DNA of 26,519 nucleotides, taken from assembly GCA_964344985.1 (NCBI GenBank), contig CAYFPI010000019.1:1-26519 (forward strand), in the 5' to 3' direction. Source of the DNA: Thioglobus_A sp964344985. Its GTDB lineage: Bacteria > Pseudomonadota > Gammaproteobacteria > PS1 > Pseudothioglobaceae. Positions 15,114-22,989 of the stretch are shown here, one piece after another. The number at the start of each line of letters is the position of its first letter. The first letter of the stretch is position 1. The position numbers and the translations under genes were made by a program. Below the pieces are notes generated by a model. It saw nothing but the letters and a program-made list of their open reading frames with translations, did no database searches and was not told the DNA's origin.

Positions 15114-15799
15114 TGGAAAAACATTTACGAAAAATTCAAAGTTTTGTTAAACGATCTGGCCGCTTAACCGAAGGGCAAAAATACGGTTTAAATGAACTGT
15201 GGCCAGCATTTGGTGTTGATGCTGTTGCTGACAAAATACTAGACTTCAGCACTATATTCACCAAACAACAACCTGTTATTTTAGAAATTGGCTTTGGCAA
15301 TGGCGACTCCTTATTAGAGATGGCTATTAACGAGCCAGAGAATAATTTTTTAGGCATTGAGGTCTATGAGGCGGGCGTTGGTAGGCTTATCAATGAAGCC
15401 AACAAGCACAACCTCACCAATCTAAAAATTATGAAAGAGGATGCAGTGGAGCTGTTAAAAAATAATATTGCTGATAATAGTCTGTCTGGGTTTCAACTGT
15501 ATTTTGCAGACCCTTGGCATAAGAAAAAACACCATAAGCGCAGAATTGTACAAACTGAATTTATGGACTTAATGTCAAATAAGCTTATTAATAATGTCTT
15601 TGTACACATGGCAACCGACTGGGAGAATTATGCTGAACATATGATGGAAGTGCTTGAAAAGCACCCACACTTTAAAAACACTCTGGGTGACCATATATAT
15701 TCACCAAGACCCAAACGACGTCCAATCACTAAGTTTGAAAAACGTGGAGAAAGACTAGGACACGGTGTTTGGGATTTATTATTTACAAACGAAAAATAA
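15113..15799 (+). CDS. trmB: TrmB, tRNA (guanine-N7-)-methyltransferase
   Basis: The 228-residue protein contains the SAM-binding motif EIGFGNGDSLLEMA, the TrmB signature FADPWHKKKHHKRRIVQ (usually FxDPWPKKRHxKRR) and the C-terminal TKFEKRGERLGHGVWDL. It methylates G46 in the variable loop of tRNAs. Length is usual for the family (E. coli 239). It overlaps the xth stop by 1 bp and is followed by fxsA after one base, so it belongs to a tightly packed operon. Confidence 0.95.
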   Translation: MEKHLRKIQSFVKRSGRLTEGQKYGLNELWPAFGVDAVADKILDFSTIFTKQQPVILEIGFGNGDSLLEMAINEPENNFLGIEVYEAGVGRLINEANKHNLTNLKIMKEDAVELLKNNIADNSLSGFQLYFADPWHKKKHHKRRIVQTEFMDLMSNKLINNVFVHMATDWENYAEHMMEVLEKHPHFKNTLGDHIYSPRPKRRPITKFEKRGERLGHGVWDLLFTNEK

Positions 15800-15800
15800 C

Positions 15801-16250
15801 ATGCTATTTCCTTTATTTGTTGTTATGACGCTACTAGAAATTTATGTACTGGTTTCAGTAGGAGAATCTATTGGTGGTTTCTCAACAGTGCTACTGGTTG
15901 TGATTACTGCGCTCATTGGTTCAACTCTGCTTAAGCAACAAGGCTGGTCAACCATGGCTAAAGCACAAAATGCTATGGCAAATGGTCAAACACCTGCTTT
16001 TGAGATGCTAGAAGGTGTGGTTATTTTAATTTCTGGTGTGTTACTACTTACTCCCGGATTTATTACTGATGCACTTGGCTTATTAGGACTAATGCCTTGG
16101 TCAAGAACTTACTTTATTGATCAAATTTTAAGCAAAAATGCTGAAAAGGTATTTGCTCAGAAAAATACCGTTTTTATTCATAAATCACGCCCAAATGAAA
16201 ATAAAAACAACAAGAATGACACAATAGATGGTGAATTTTGGGAAGATTAA
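15801..16250 (+). CDS. fxsA: FxsA family inner-membrane protein
   Basis: The 149-residue protein has the FxsA pattern: three hydrophobic segments (about 3-22, 26-44 and 68-95) with the conserved FxxxxLLEIYVLVSVG, GWSTMAKAQNAMANGQ, EGVVILISGVLLLTPGFITDALG and a polar C-terminal tail. In E. coli FxsA overexpression relieves exclusion of phage T7 by the F plasmid; its normal role is unknown. The frame extends back to a GTG at 15765 inside trmB, but the ATG at 15801 starts directly at the family N-terminus, one base after the trmB stop. The asparagine-rich C-terminus (NENKNNKND) is variable in the family. Confidence 0.9.
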   Translation: MLFPLFVVMTLLEIYVLVSVGESIGGFSTVLLVVITALIGSTLLKQQGWSTMAKAQNAMANGQTPAFEMLEGVVILISGVLLLTPGFITDALGLLGLMPWSRTYFIDQILSKNAEKVFAQKNTVFIHKSRPNENKNNKNDTIDGEFWED

Positions 16251-17431
16251 CCACACTTGATGATTGGCTTAATTGGCAAGAAAGCCTACATACTCAAGAA
16301 ATAGATCTTGGCTTAAAACGAATTCAAACGGTTTATTCGGCCCTGTTTCCAGATGGTGTTCCGTTTTCAGTTATTACTGTTGCAGGCACTAACGGTAAAG
16401 GCTCTACTATTGCTTTTATTGAACATATTTACCAACAAAGCAATTACAAAGTTGCAAAGTTCACTTCACCACACATTCTCAACTACAACGAACGCTTTAC
16501 TATTAATGGCATAAATGCAAATGATCAACAAATCATTCAAGCCTTTAAAGTCATTGAATCAGTACGAAATAATGTCTCGTTAACTTATTTTGAATTTTCA
16601 ACACTAGCAGCGCTGCTTATTTTTGCCTCTGAAAATGTTGATATTGCCGTACTAGAAGTGGGCTTGGGTGGCAGGCTAGACTCTGTCAATGTGGTAGATT
16701 GTGACATCGCGGTTATCACCAATATTGCCATTGATCATGTTGAATATCTTGGCAACACTCGTGAACTTATTGGTCGTGAAAAATCAGGAATTATGCGCAC
16801 TGACACACCTTGCGTGTGTGGCGATAACAATCCACCAAATTCAATTAGTCACTACGCTGAAAAAATAGGCGCAACACTTAAATTTGTACAAACACCTTAT
16901 ACAAAAAATATAGGTCTTGCCGGATCTCACCAGCAGCAAAATGCCGCTCTAGCACAACTATGTGTCAAAACACTTAATCATCTCCATCCTATCAATAGTA
17001 ATCAGATTGCACTTGGTATTCAAAACACCAAGCTTGACGCTAGATTTCAATCCATCAGCATTCAAGGCAAAAAAGTCATTTTGGATGTTGCTCACAATGT
17101 TGCGGCCATTGAAGTGTTAAAAGACGAGCTAAACAAAGAAAAGACACCAATCATTGCTATTTTTTCTGCACTCAAAGATAAAAATATCAAGGCCATGATT
17201 AGCACCATAAGTCCAATCATTGAAAAGTGGCTCTTAGTGCCTTTATCAGTAAATCGCGCCACCCCCATCAACGAATTAAGTGATCAATTTGAGTTGAGCG
17301 ATAAAATAAATGCGTGTAGCAACATGAATTCCGCCATTGAGCAAGCCATCTCTAGCTCAAGCCATTCAAGAATTGTTATCTTTGGATCGTTTCATGTAGT
17401 GGCAGATGCATTGAAAATACTTAAACAATAA
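16238..17431 (+). CDS. folC: FolC, dihydrofolate synthase / folylpolyglutamate synthase
   Basis: The 397-residue protein is a Mur-ligase-type FolC. It shows LDDWLNWQESLH (7-18), the P-loop GTNGKGS (50-56), FTSPHILNYNERF, EVGLGGRLDSVN, and ITNIAIDHVEYLG. It adds glutamate to dihydropteroate and then further glutamates to folates. No ATG lies near the N-terminus. A stop at 16232-16234 limits the frame, leaving TTG at 16238 as the only conventional start; it overlaps fxsA by 13 bp, which suggests translational coupling. Length is slightly under that of E. coli FolC (422). The folC-cvpA-purF order is conserved in Gammaproteobacteria, but the usual dedD/SPOR gene between folC and cvpA is missing. 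Confidence 0.94.
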   Translation: MGRLTTLDDWLNWQESLHTQEIDLGLKRIQTVYSALFPDGVPFSVITVAGTNGKGSTIAFIEHIYQQSNYKVAKFTSPHILNYNERFTINGINANDQQIIQAFKVIESVRNNVSLTYFEFSTLAALLIFASENVDIAVLEVGLGGRLDSVNVVDCDIAVITNIAIDHVEYLGNTRELIGREKSGIMRTDTPCVCGDNNPPNSISHYAEKIGATLKFVQTPYTKNIGLAGSHQQQNAALAQLCVKTLNHLHPINSNQIALGIQNTKLDARFQSISIQGKKVILDVAHNVAAIEVLKDELNKEKTPIIAIFSALKDKNIKAMISTISPIIEKWLLVPLSVNRATPINELSDQFELSDKINACSNMNSAIEQAISSSSHSRIVIFGSFHVVADALKILKQ

Positions 17432-17490
17432 TTGATTCAAAATCTTGTAAAATTGCGACTTAACAACAAAACCTTCTCTGGAGAGATTTG

Positions 17491-18339
17491 ATGAATAACT
17501 TTTTTGATAATATCTGGGATGCAATCGGACAACTAGTCTGGTCTGACTGGATGACAATTATCATACTCGTTGCGTTTTTAATCTTAGGATTTAAACGCGG
17601 TATGGCAAAAGAGTTAATTAACTTTGGATTTTTACTACTCTCTATTGTTGCTGCTTACCTTTTTTATGAGGCGTTAGCACTTAGCAGTGCAATCACATGG
17701 CTATTACTGTCTCACCAATCACACATGGCTATCTCATTTGGCGTAATTTTTATTGGTGTATTGCTCATTAAAAAAAGTTTGTACAAGCTCACTGCCCTAT
17801 CTGGCAACGTTGGTAATCCTTGTACACTTAATAAAATTTTTGCCATGCTTATTTTCCTATCAGCAGCAGCAGCATTTAGTTGGTATTACTTAGACGCTAT
17901 TGCAAGCCTAGGCATTATGGAAATTGTAGTTACTAACGAATCTGTTCGCATTGGACTATCTTTTGCTATTACTTTTGCCCTTGTTGTTGGTATTTGTAGT
18001 TTTATTTCAAACATATTAAACATATCGATTGATGGATCTAAGCCGTGTTTCCTATCATCCTTTTACAAAAAAATATTAGATGGTTTGAATGCACTTGACA
18101 CAAAGCTTAATGCTAAAAATATCGACAGCAAAAAAAATAATTTACTTGGCGCCATCATTGGTCTTATCAAAGGCTCTTTAGCCATTTTAATTATGGTTCT
18201 GGTATTTCAAAGTATTGACCAAATCTCACAACAGCATTACTGGATTGAAGCGAATGGTGCACTCAGAACATTCCAAGATATTGCAACAGATATTAAGCCA
18301 GAATTATCTCAACATTTATTATTTATTAAAGACGAATAG
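17491..18339 (+). CDS. cvpA: CvpA family membrane protein, enlarged
   Basis: The 282-residue membrane protein starts like CvpA (SDWMTIIILVAFLILGFKRG followed by AKELINFG, about 18-46). It also ends like CvpA (NNLLGAIIGLIKGSLAILI, about 216-234, then a QQHYWIEAN-like segment). Its position between folC and purF confirms the family. E. coli CvpA has 162 residues and about four membrane segments; this has about six (22-33, 45-65, 78-94, 114-134, 153-175 and 218-238). The middle may be a repeated TM3-TM4 unit. CvpA is linked to colicin V production and to bile or envelope stress tolerance; the molecular role is unknown. GGAGAG at 17480-17485 supports the ATG at 17491 over an adjoining TTG. Confidence 0.85.
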   Translation: MNNFFDNIWDAIGQLVWSDWMTIIILVAFLILGFKRGMAKELINFGFLLLSIVAAYLFYEALALSSAITWLLLSHQSHMAISFGVIFIGVLLIKKSLYKLTALSGNVGNPCTLNKIFAMLIFLSAAAAFSWYYLDAIASLGIMEIVVTNESVRIGLSFAITFALVVGICSFISNILNISIDGSKPCFLSSFYKKILDGLNALDTKLNAKNIDSKKNNLLGAIIGLIKGSLAILIMVLVFQSIDQISQQHYWIEANGALRTFQDIATDIKPELSQHLLFIKDE

Positions 18340-18349
18340 GATTTAGCTT

Positions 18350-19867
18350 ATGTGCGGTATTGTCGGCATTTTATCTACAACCAAAAAAGATACAGCTGTA
18401 TACATTTATGATGCATTAACAATTTTGCAGCATCGTGGACAAGATGCTGCAGGTATTGTTACTGCACACAAAGGTCGTTTTTACATGCGCAAATCAAACG
18501 GCTTGGTTAAAAATGCATTTAGAACCAAACACATGACTTCTTTACTGGGTGACATGGGTATTGGTCATGTTCGCTACCCTACTGCTGGCACCTCAAGTGG
18601 CGCTGAAGCTCAGCCTTTTTATGTAAACTCACCTTATGGTATTGCTTTTGCCCACAATGGCAACTTAACCAACACTCAAGAGCTGGCTCAAGAATTATTC
18701 GAGCAAGATCTACGACATATTAATACTAATTCTGATTCCGAGATATTACTCAACGTGTTTGCCAGCGAACTGGCAAAACTACAAAAACAACGCATTAATG
18801 AACAGGACATTTTTGATTCTGTAAAAAAGGTGCATAAACGCGTACGTGGCGCATATGCAAGTATCGGCATGATTCCTGGCTATGGAATTTTTGGCTTTAG
18901 AGATCCGAACGGCGTTCGACCACTTATCCTTGGAAAACGCACTACAAATGGTGGCACTAAACACATGCTAGCCTCAGAAAGTGTTGCACTGACTGCACTT
19001 GGTTATGAAATCACTCAGGATATCAAGCCTGGAGAAGCTGTTGTTGTTGACCGAGAAGGCAATATTTTTGTACAGCAGTGTGCAGAGGCGCCAAAATACT
19101 CGCCGTGTATTTTTGAATTTGTTTATTTTGCGCGTCCAGATTCAGTTATTGACAATATTTCAGTTTACAAATCAAGACTTAGAATGGGTGAACGCCTAGC
19201 TGCAAAAATTCATCGCGAATGGAGTGATGAAAAAATTGATGTCGTTATCCCTATTCCAGACACCTCTAGAGTGTCAGCATTACAACTTGCTCATGAATTG
19301 GAAGTAAAATATTCCGAAGGGTTAATCAAAAACCGCTACATCGCCAGAACCTTTATCATGCCTGGACAAAAACAGCGAAAAAAATCAGTTCGTCAAAAGC
19401 TAAGCGCTATCGAACTTGAATTTAAAGGCAAAAATGTATTATTGGTAGACGACTCTATTGTACGAGGTACTACCAGTGAGCAAATTGTGCAAATGGCTCG
19501 TGATGCTGGTGCCAACAAGGTATTTTTTGCCTCAGCCGCACCAGCAGTTCGCTATCCAAATGTATACGGCATTGACATGGCCAGCTCTAAAGAGTTTATT
19601 GCACATAACAAAACAACAGAACAAATATGTGAATCCATTGGCGCCGACAAACTGGTTTATCAAGATTTAGACGACCTTATCTGGTGCGTTAGCCAGGGCA
19701 ATAAAAATATCACTGAATTTGACTGTTCATGTTTTAATGGTGAGTATGTAACTAAAGATATTGATCAAAACTATCTTGATGGTATTGAGGCGTTAAGATC
19801 AGATGCTGCTAAAAAAGAAAACAATACCAATGAAAGTTCTGAGTTAATTTGTAATGATGTAGAATAG
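18350..19867 (+). CDS. purF: Amidophosphoribosyltransferase
   Basis: The 505-residue protein has the same length as E. coli PurF. It starts MCGIVGIL, so after Met removal Cys is the N-terminal nucleophile of the glutaminase domain. LQHRGQDAAGI, VRYPTAGTSS and AHNGNL complete that domain. The phosphoribosyltransferase half has the PRPP motif VLLVDDSIVRGTT. There is no propeptide, as expected for the proteobacterial iron-sulfur-free form. It makes phosphoribosylamine from PRPP and glutamine, the first committed purine step. The Shine-Dalgarno AGGA (18338-18341) overlaps the cvpA stop codon, so the two are coupled. Confidence 0.97.
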   Translation: MCGIVGILSTTKKDTAVYIYDALTILQHRGQDAAGIVTAHKGRFYMRKSNGLVKNAFRTKHMTSLLGDMGIGHVRYPTAGTSSGAEAQPFYVNSPYGIAFAHNGNLTNTQELAQELFEQDLRHINTNSDSEILLNVFASELAKLQKQRINEQDIFDSVKKVHKRVRGAYASIGMIPGYGIFGFRDPNGVRPLILGKRTTNGGTKHMLASESVALTALGYEITQDIKPGEAVVVDREGNIFVQQCAEAPKYSPCIFEFVYFARPDSVIDNISVYKSRLRMGERLAAKIHREWSDEKIDVVIPIPDTSRVSALQLAHELEVKYSEGLIKNRYIARTFIMPGQKQRKKSVRQKLSAIELEFKGKNVLLVDDSIVRGTTSEQIVQMARDAGANKVFFASAAPAVRYPNVYGIDMASSKEFIAHNKTTEQICESIGADKLVYQDLDDLIWCVSQGNKNITEFDCSCFNGEYVTKDIDQNYLDGIEALRSDAAKKENNTNESSELICNDVE

Positions 19868-19895
19868 CATTATTTACAAAAAAACAACCTAACAA

Positions 19896-21083
19896 ATGAA
19901 AGACCTACACTTCGATACCAAAGCAATTCGAGAGGGTTATCGAACCACAAATGAGCAAGAGCATTCTGAGGCTATTTTTCTAACCTCAAGCTTTACTTTT
20001 GACTCTGCTGAACAAGCGGCTAATCGATTCTCAAAAGAAGAGCCGGGCAATATTTATGCTCGTTTTACCAATCCTACCGTTGATGCGTTTGAGAAAAAAT
20101 TAGCCTCTCTTGAAGAGGCTGATGCTTGTTGTGCCACTGCTTCGGGCATGGCAGCTATTTTTGCAACCATTATGGCACTACTTAAATCTGGCGACCATAT
20201 TGTGGCATCACGCAACATGTTTGGCACATCAGTTGTACTGCTTAATACCATTGTTTCCAAATTTAATATCGAAGTTAGCTTTGTAGATCTATCTGACTTA
20301 TCAGCTTGGGAAAATTCTATTCAAAACAACACTAAACTGTTTTTACTGGAAACCCCTTCCAACCCATTAGGAGAGGTGGTAGATATTGCTGAGCTTAGTA
20401 AACTCTCAAAAACTCATCAGATTTTGCTTGCGGTTGATAATGCAATTCTAACACCGGCACTGCAAAACCCAATNNNNNNNNNNNNNNNNNNNNNNNNNNN
20501 NNNNNNNNNAGATATTGTTATTCACTCAGCCACAAAATACATCGATGGCCAAGGAAGATGTTTAGCTGGTGCAGTTTTAGCAAACAAAGAAATTATTGAG
20601 CAGGTGCACGGCTTTATTCGCACAACAGGACCTAGTCTTAGCAGTTTTAACGCCTGGATTGTTTTAAAAGGTCTGGATACCCTTAGTCTTAGAATGAAAG
20701 CACATTCGGATAATGCGCTTAAATTAGCCACTTGGCTTGAACAGCAAGACAAGGTTAAGAAAGTTCACTATTTAGGGCTGGAGTCACACCCTAATCATCA
20801 GCTTGCCAAGTTACAACAATCTGGCTTTGGTGGCATTGTATCGTTTGAAGTAGATGGTGGCAGAGAGGCGGCATTTAAAATCATCAATGCCACTAACATT
20901 TTTTCAATTACAGCCAACCTTGGCGACACAAAGTCAACCATTACACACCCATCAAGCACAACTCATGGACGTTTAACTGATGAAGAAAAAGAAAAATCCA
21001 AGATCTCAGAAGGGCTTATTAGAATTTCTGTTGGACTAGAAGATGTTGATGACTTGATAAGTGATATAAACAAAGGTCTTTGA
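19896..21083 (+). CDS. metZ: MetZ-type O-succinylhomoserine sulfhydrylase, interrupted by a short assembly gap
   Basis: A Cys/Met-metabolism PLP enzyme. It shows TKAIREGYRTTNEQEHSEAIFLTSSF, YARFTNPTVDAFEKKLASLE, the PLP-ring segment ASGMAAIF, and HSATKYIDGQGR with the PLP lysine (20535-20537). It also has the C-terminal THPSSTTHGRL. The sequence and the position directly after purF match MetZ of Pseudomonas and relatives, which joins sulfide to O-succinylhomoserine to form homocysteine. Thirty-six Ns fall between LQNP and DIVIHSATKY. Family members usually have about 5 residues there, not 13, so the real gap is probably near 12 bases; either length keeps the frame. No Shine-Dalgarno is visible before the ATG. 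I see no sign of a broken gene. Confidence 0.93.
   Translation: MKDLHFDTKAIREGYRTTNEQEHSEAIFLTSSFTFDSAEQAANRFSKEEPGNIYARFTNPTVDAFEKKLASLEEADACCATASGMAAIFATIMALLKSGDHIVASRNMFGTSVVLLNTIVSKFNIEVSFVDLSDLSAWENSIQNNTKLFLLETPSNPLGEVVDIAELSKLSKTHQILLAVDNAILTPALQNPXXXXXXXXXXXXXDIVIHSATKYIDGQGRCLAGAVLANKEIIEQVHGFIRTTGPSLSSFNAWIVLKGLDTLSLRMKAHSDNALKLATWLEQQDKVKKVHYLGLESHPNHQLAKLQQSGFGGIVSFEVDGGREAAFKIINATNIFSITANLGDTKSTITHPSSTTHGRLTDEEKEKSKISEGLIRISVGLEDVDDLISDINKGL
20474..20509. other. Assembly gap (36 N) inside metZ
   Basis: Undetermined bases between codons for ...LQNP and DIVIHSATK. Both flanks are in the same frame if the gap length is a multiple of three, as 36 is. Comparison with the family predicts about 12 missing bases, so 36 is probably a placeholder or estimate. 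Confidence 0.97.
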
Positions 21084-21085
21084 GG

Positions 21086-21091
21086 TATAAT
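21086..21091 (+). promoter_or_regulatory. Candidate -10 box for fabA-fabB
   Basis: A perfect TATAAT sits 2 bases after the metZ stop, followed by a T/A-rich stretch and AAGG before the fabA ATG. Transcription would start near 21098. The -35 region is poor, so this is a likely but weak or regulated internal promoter. It could uncouple the fatty-acid pair from the upstream purine/methionine genes. Confidence 0.4.
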
Positions 21092-21121
21092 TTTTTTTAA
21101 AACATTCAAGGTAAAGTACAA

Positions 21122-21631
21122 ATGCAAAGCTCTTATTCTTACGAAGATTTAATCAAATGTGGCAACGGGGAATTGTTTGGCCCTGGGAATGCACAACTAC
21201 CACAACCGCCAATGTTAATGCTAGATCGTATTACACATATCTCACAAGAAGGTGGCGAATATGGCAAAGGCGAGATTATTGCAGAGTTAGACATTAACCC
21301 AGATTTATGGTTTTTCAAATGTCACTTTAATGAAGATCCTGTCATGCCAGGGTGTTTAGGTGTAGACGCCATGTGGCAATTAATTGGTTTTTATCTTGGC
21401 TGGATGGGCGGCCCTGGTCGTGGACGTGCCCTAGGATCTGGCAATATTAAATTTACTGGACAAGTACTACCAACAGCTAAAAAAATAACTTACCGTATTA
21501 GCCTTTCTCGCGTTATTGCCAGAAAGCTCTACATGGGTATTGGTGATGCCACCATGGAAGTTGATGGCAAAGTTATTTACGAAGCCACCAACTTAAAAGT
21601 GGGCTTGTTCACTGACACAGCAAGCTTCTGA
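21122..21631 (+). CDS. fabA: FabA, 3-hydroxydecanoyl-ACP dehydratase/isomerase
   Basis: The 169-residue hotdog-fold protein matches E. coli FabA (172). The catalytic pair is in CHFNEDPVMPGCLGVDAMWQ, with H68 and D82 (E. coli H70 and D84). PQPPMLMLDRI and GRGRALGSGNIKFTGQV are also characteristic and separate it from FabZ, which is shorter and uses Glu. FabA dehydrates 3-hydroxydecanoyl-ACP and isomerises the product to the cis-3 form, the entry point for anaerobic unsaturated fatty acids. AAGGT about 8 bases upstream supports the ATG. The stop overlaps the fabB start by one base (TGATG). Confidence 0.97.
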   Translation: MQSSYSYEDLIKCGNGELFGPGNAQLPQPPMLMLDRITHISQEGGEYGKGEIIAELDINPDLWFFKCHFNEDPVMPGCLGVDAMWQLIGFYLGWMGGPGRGRALGSGNIKFTGQVLPTAKKITYRISLSRVIARKLYMGIGDATMEVDGKVIYEATNLKVGLFTDTASF

Positions 21632-22848
21632 TGAACAGAGTAGTCGTTACCGGAATGGGGATTGTTTCTAGCTTAGGTGCTAATTGTAACGAGGTGCTAG
21701 AATCATTAAAAACAGCAAAATCAGGTATTAAATTTGACGAAAAATACGCCGAATTAGGTCTTAAGTCACATGTTTCTGGACAAATAGCAGAGATTGACTC
21801 AAGCGAAATTATTGATAGAAAAATGAAGCGTTTCATGGCGGATGCCGCTATTTATAACGCAGTAGCACTTGATGAAGCCATTAAGCAATCGGGCTTAACT
21901 GAGGAGCAAATCTCAAACCCTCGTACTGGTTTAATTATGGGATCAGGTGGCGCTTCTAATCAAAATGTAGTTGAAGCGGCAGATATTTTAAGAGAAAAAG
22001 GCATTAAACGTGTTGGTCCTTATCGCGTACCTCGCACCATGGGATCAACCACTTCAGCTTGTCTTTCAACCATGTTTAAAATTAAAGGTATTAACTACTC
22101 AATCAGTTCTGCCTGTTCAACCTCAGCACACTGCATTGGTAACGCCATGGAGCAAATCCAAATGGGCAAACAAGATGTGGTTTTTGCTGGCGGCGGTGAA
22201 GAGCTAGATTGGTCTTTAACCATGCTATTTGATGCGATGGGTGCATTGTCTTCAAAATACAATGAAACACCTGAAAAAGCATCTCGTGCTTATGATGCTG
22301 ATCGTGATGGCTTTGTCATCTCAGGTGGTGGCGGTGCATTAGTTTTAGAGTCTTTGGAACATGCCGAGGCACGCGGAGCAACCATTCTTGCAGAGTTAAC
22401 TGGTTATGGCGCCACTTCTGATGGTTACGACATGGTAGCACCTTCTGGTGAAGGCGCTAAACGCTGCATGGAATTAGCCATTTCTACAGTAGACGGTCCG
22501 ATTGACTATATTAATGCCCATGGCACATCAACACCGGTTGGTGATGTTAAAGAAATTGGCGCTATCAAGGAAGTTTTTGGCGATAACATGCCTAATATTG
22601 GATCCACAAAATCACTCTCAGGTCACGCACTTGGTGCGGCTGGTGTTAATGAGTCTATCTACTCACTACTCATGCTTCAAAATGACTTTATGGCAGAATC
22701 TGTTAATATTGAAAATCTTGATGAAGAAGCACAAGGTGTACCAATTATACAAGCTACAACCATTCAATCTCTTAATCGAGTAATGTCAAATAGCTTTGGC
22801 TTCGGCGGTACTAACGCCTGCCTAGTATTTGAAAAATTCAAACAATAA
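21631..22848 (+). CDS. fabB: FabB, 3-oxoacyl-ACP synthase I
   Basis: The 405-residue condensing enzyme (E. coli FabB is 406) has the Cys-His-His triad: C162 in SSACSTSAHCIG, H297 in NAHGTSTPVGD and H332 in SLSGHALGAAG. The start MNRVVVTGMGIVSSLG is typical. Pairing with fabA, with a one-base overlap, identifies it as FabB rather than FabF. FabB elongates the cis-3-decenoyl-ACP made by FabA, and the pair gives the cell its unsaturated fatty acids. It is the last gene of the plus-strand run. Confidence 0.97.
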   Translation: MNRVVVTGMGIVSSLGANCNEVLESLKTAKSGIKFDEKYAELGLKSHVSGQIAEIDSSEIIDRKMKRFMADAAIYNAVALDEAIKQSGLTEEQISNPRTGLIMGSGGASNQNVVEAADILREKGIKRVGPYRVPRTMGSTTSACLSTMFKIKGINYSISSACSTSAHCIGNAMEQIQMGKQDVVFAGGGEELDWSLTMLFDAMGALSSKYNETPEKASRAYDADRDGFVISGGGGALVLESLEHAEARGATILAELTGYGATSDGYDMVAPSGEGAKRCMELAISTVDGPIDYINAHGTSTPVGDVKEIGAIKEVFGDNMPNIGSTKSLSGHALGAAGVNESIYSLLMLQNDFMAESVNIENLDEEAQGVPIIQATTIQSLNRVMSNSFGFGGTNACLVFEKFKQ

Positions 22849-22890
22849 AAAATAGCCCAACAAAACCAACCTAGCGAGTATTTTTTTATT
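22844..22890 (+). terminator. A/T-only stem after fabB, weak terminator candidate
   Basis: AATAAAAAATA (22844-22854, overlapping the fabB stop) can pair with TATTTTTTTATT (22879-22890) around a 24-base loop, ending in a T-tract. There is no GC in the stem, so stability is low, but no better terminator exists between fabB and convergent secF. Confidence 0.3.
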
Positions 22891-22893
22891 CTA

Positions 22894-22916
22894 CAAGACA
22901 GGCTGCTAGAGTCTTG
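22894..22916. repeat. Inverted repeat in the fabB-secF intergenic region
   Basis: CAAGAC (22894-22899) and GTCTTG (22911-22916) flank an 11-base loop. A second small hairpin, CATAG/CTATG (22923-22938), follows, bracketed by direct copies of GATTGA. Neither has a U-run. The 141-bp stretch 22849-22989 otherwise contains no gene that I can support. Confidence 0.35.
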
Positions 22917-22989
22917 ATTGAGCATAGATATAACTATGTGATTGAAAAATTTTAGCATTTTAACGCCGTAGAATGAAAAAAGATGAAGT

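Noticed and set aside
15765..15800. GTG-initiated N-terminal extension of fxsA
   Set aside because: It overlaps the trmB coding end and adds residues not in the family; the ATG at 15801 begins at the conserved N-terminus.
17488..17490. TTG as start of cvpA
   Set aside because: The next codon is ATG with an ideal GGAGAG spacing, so the ATG is preferred.
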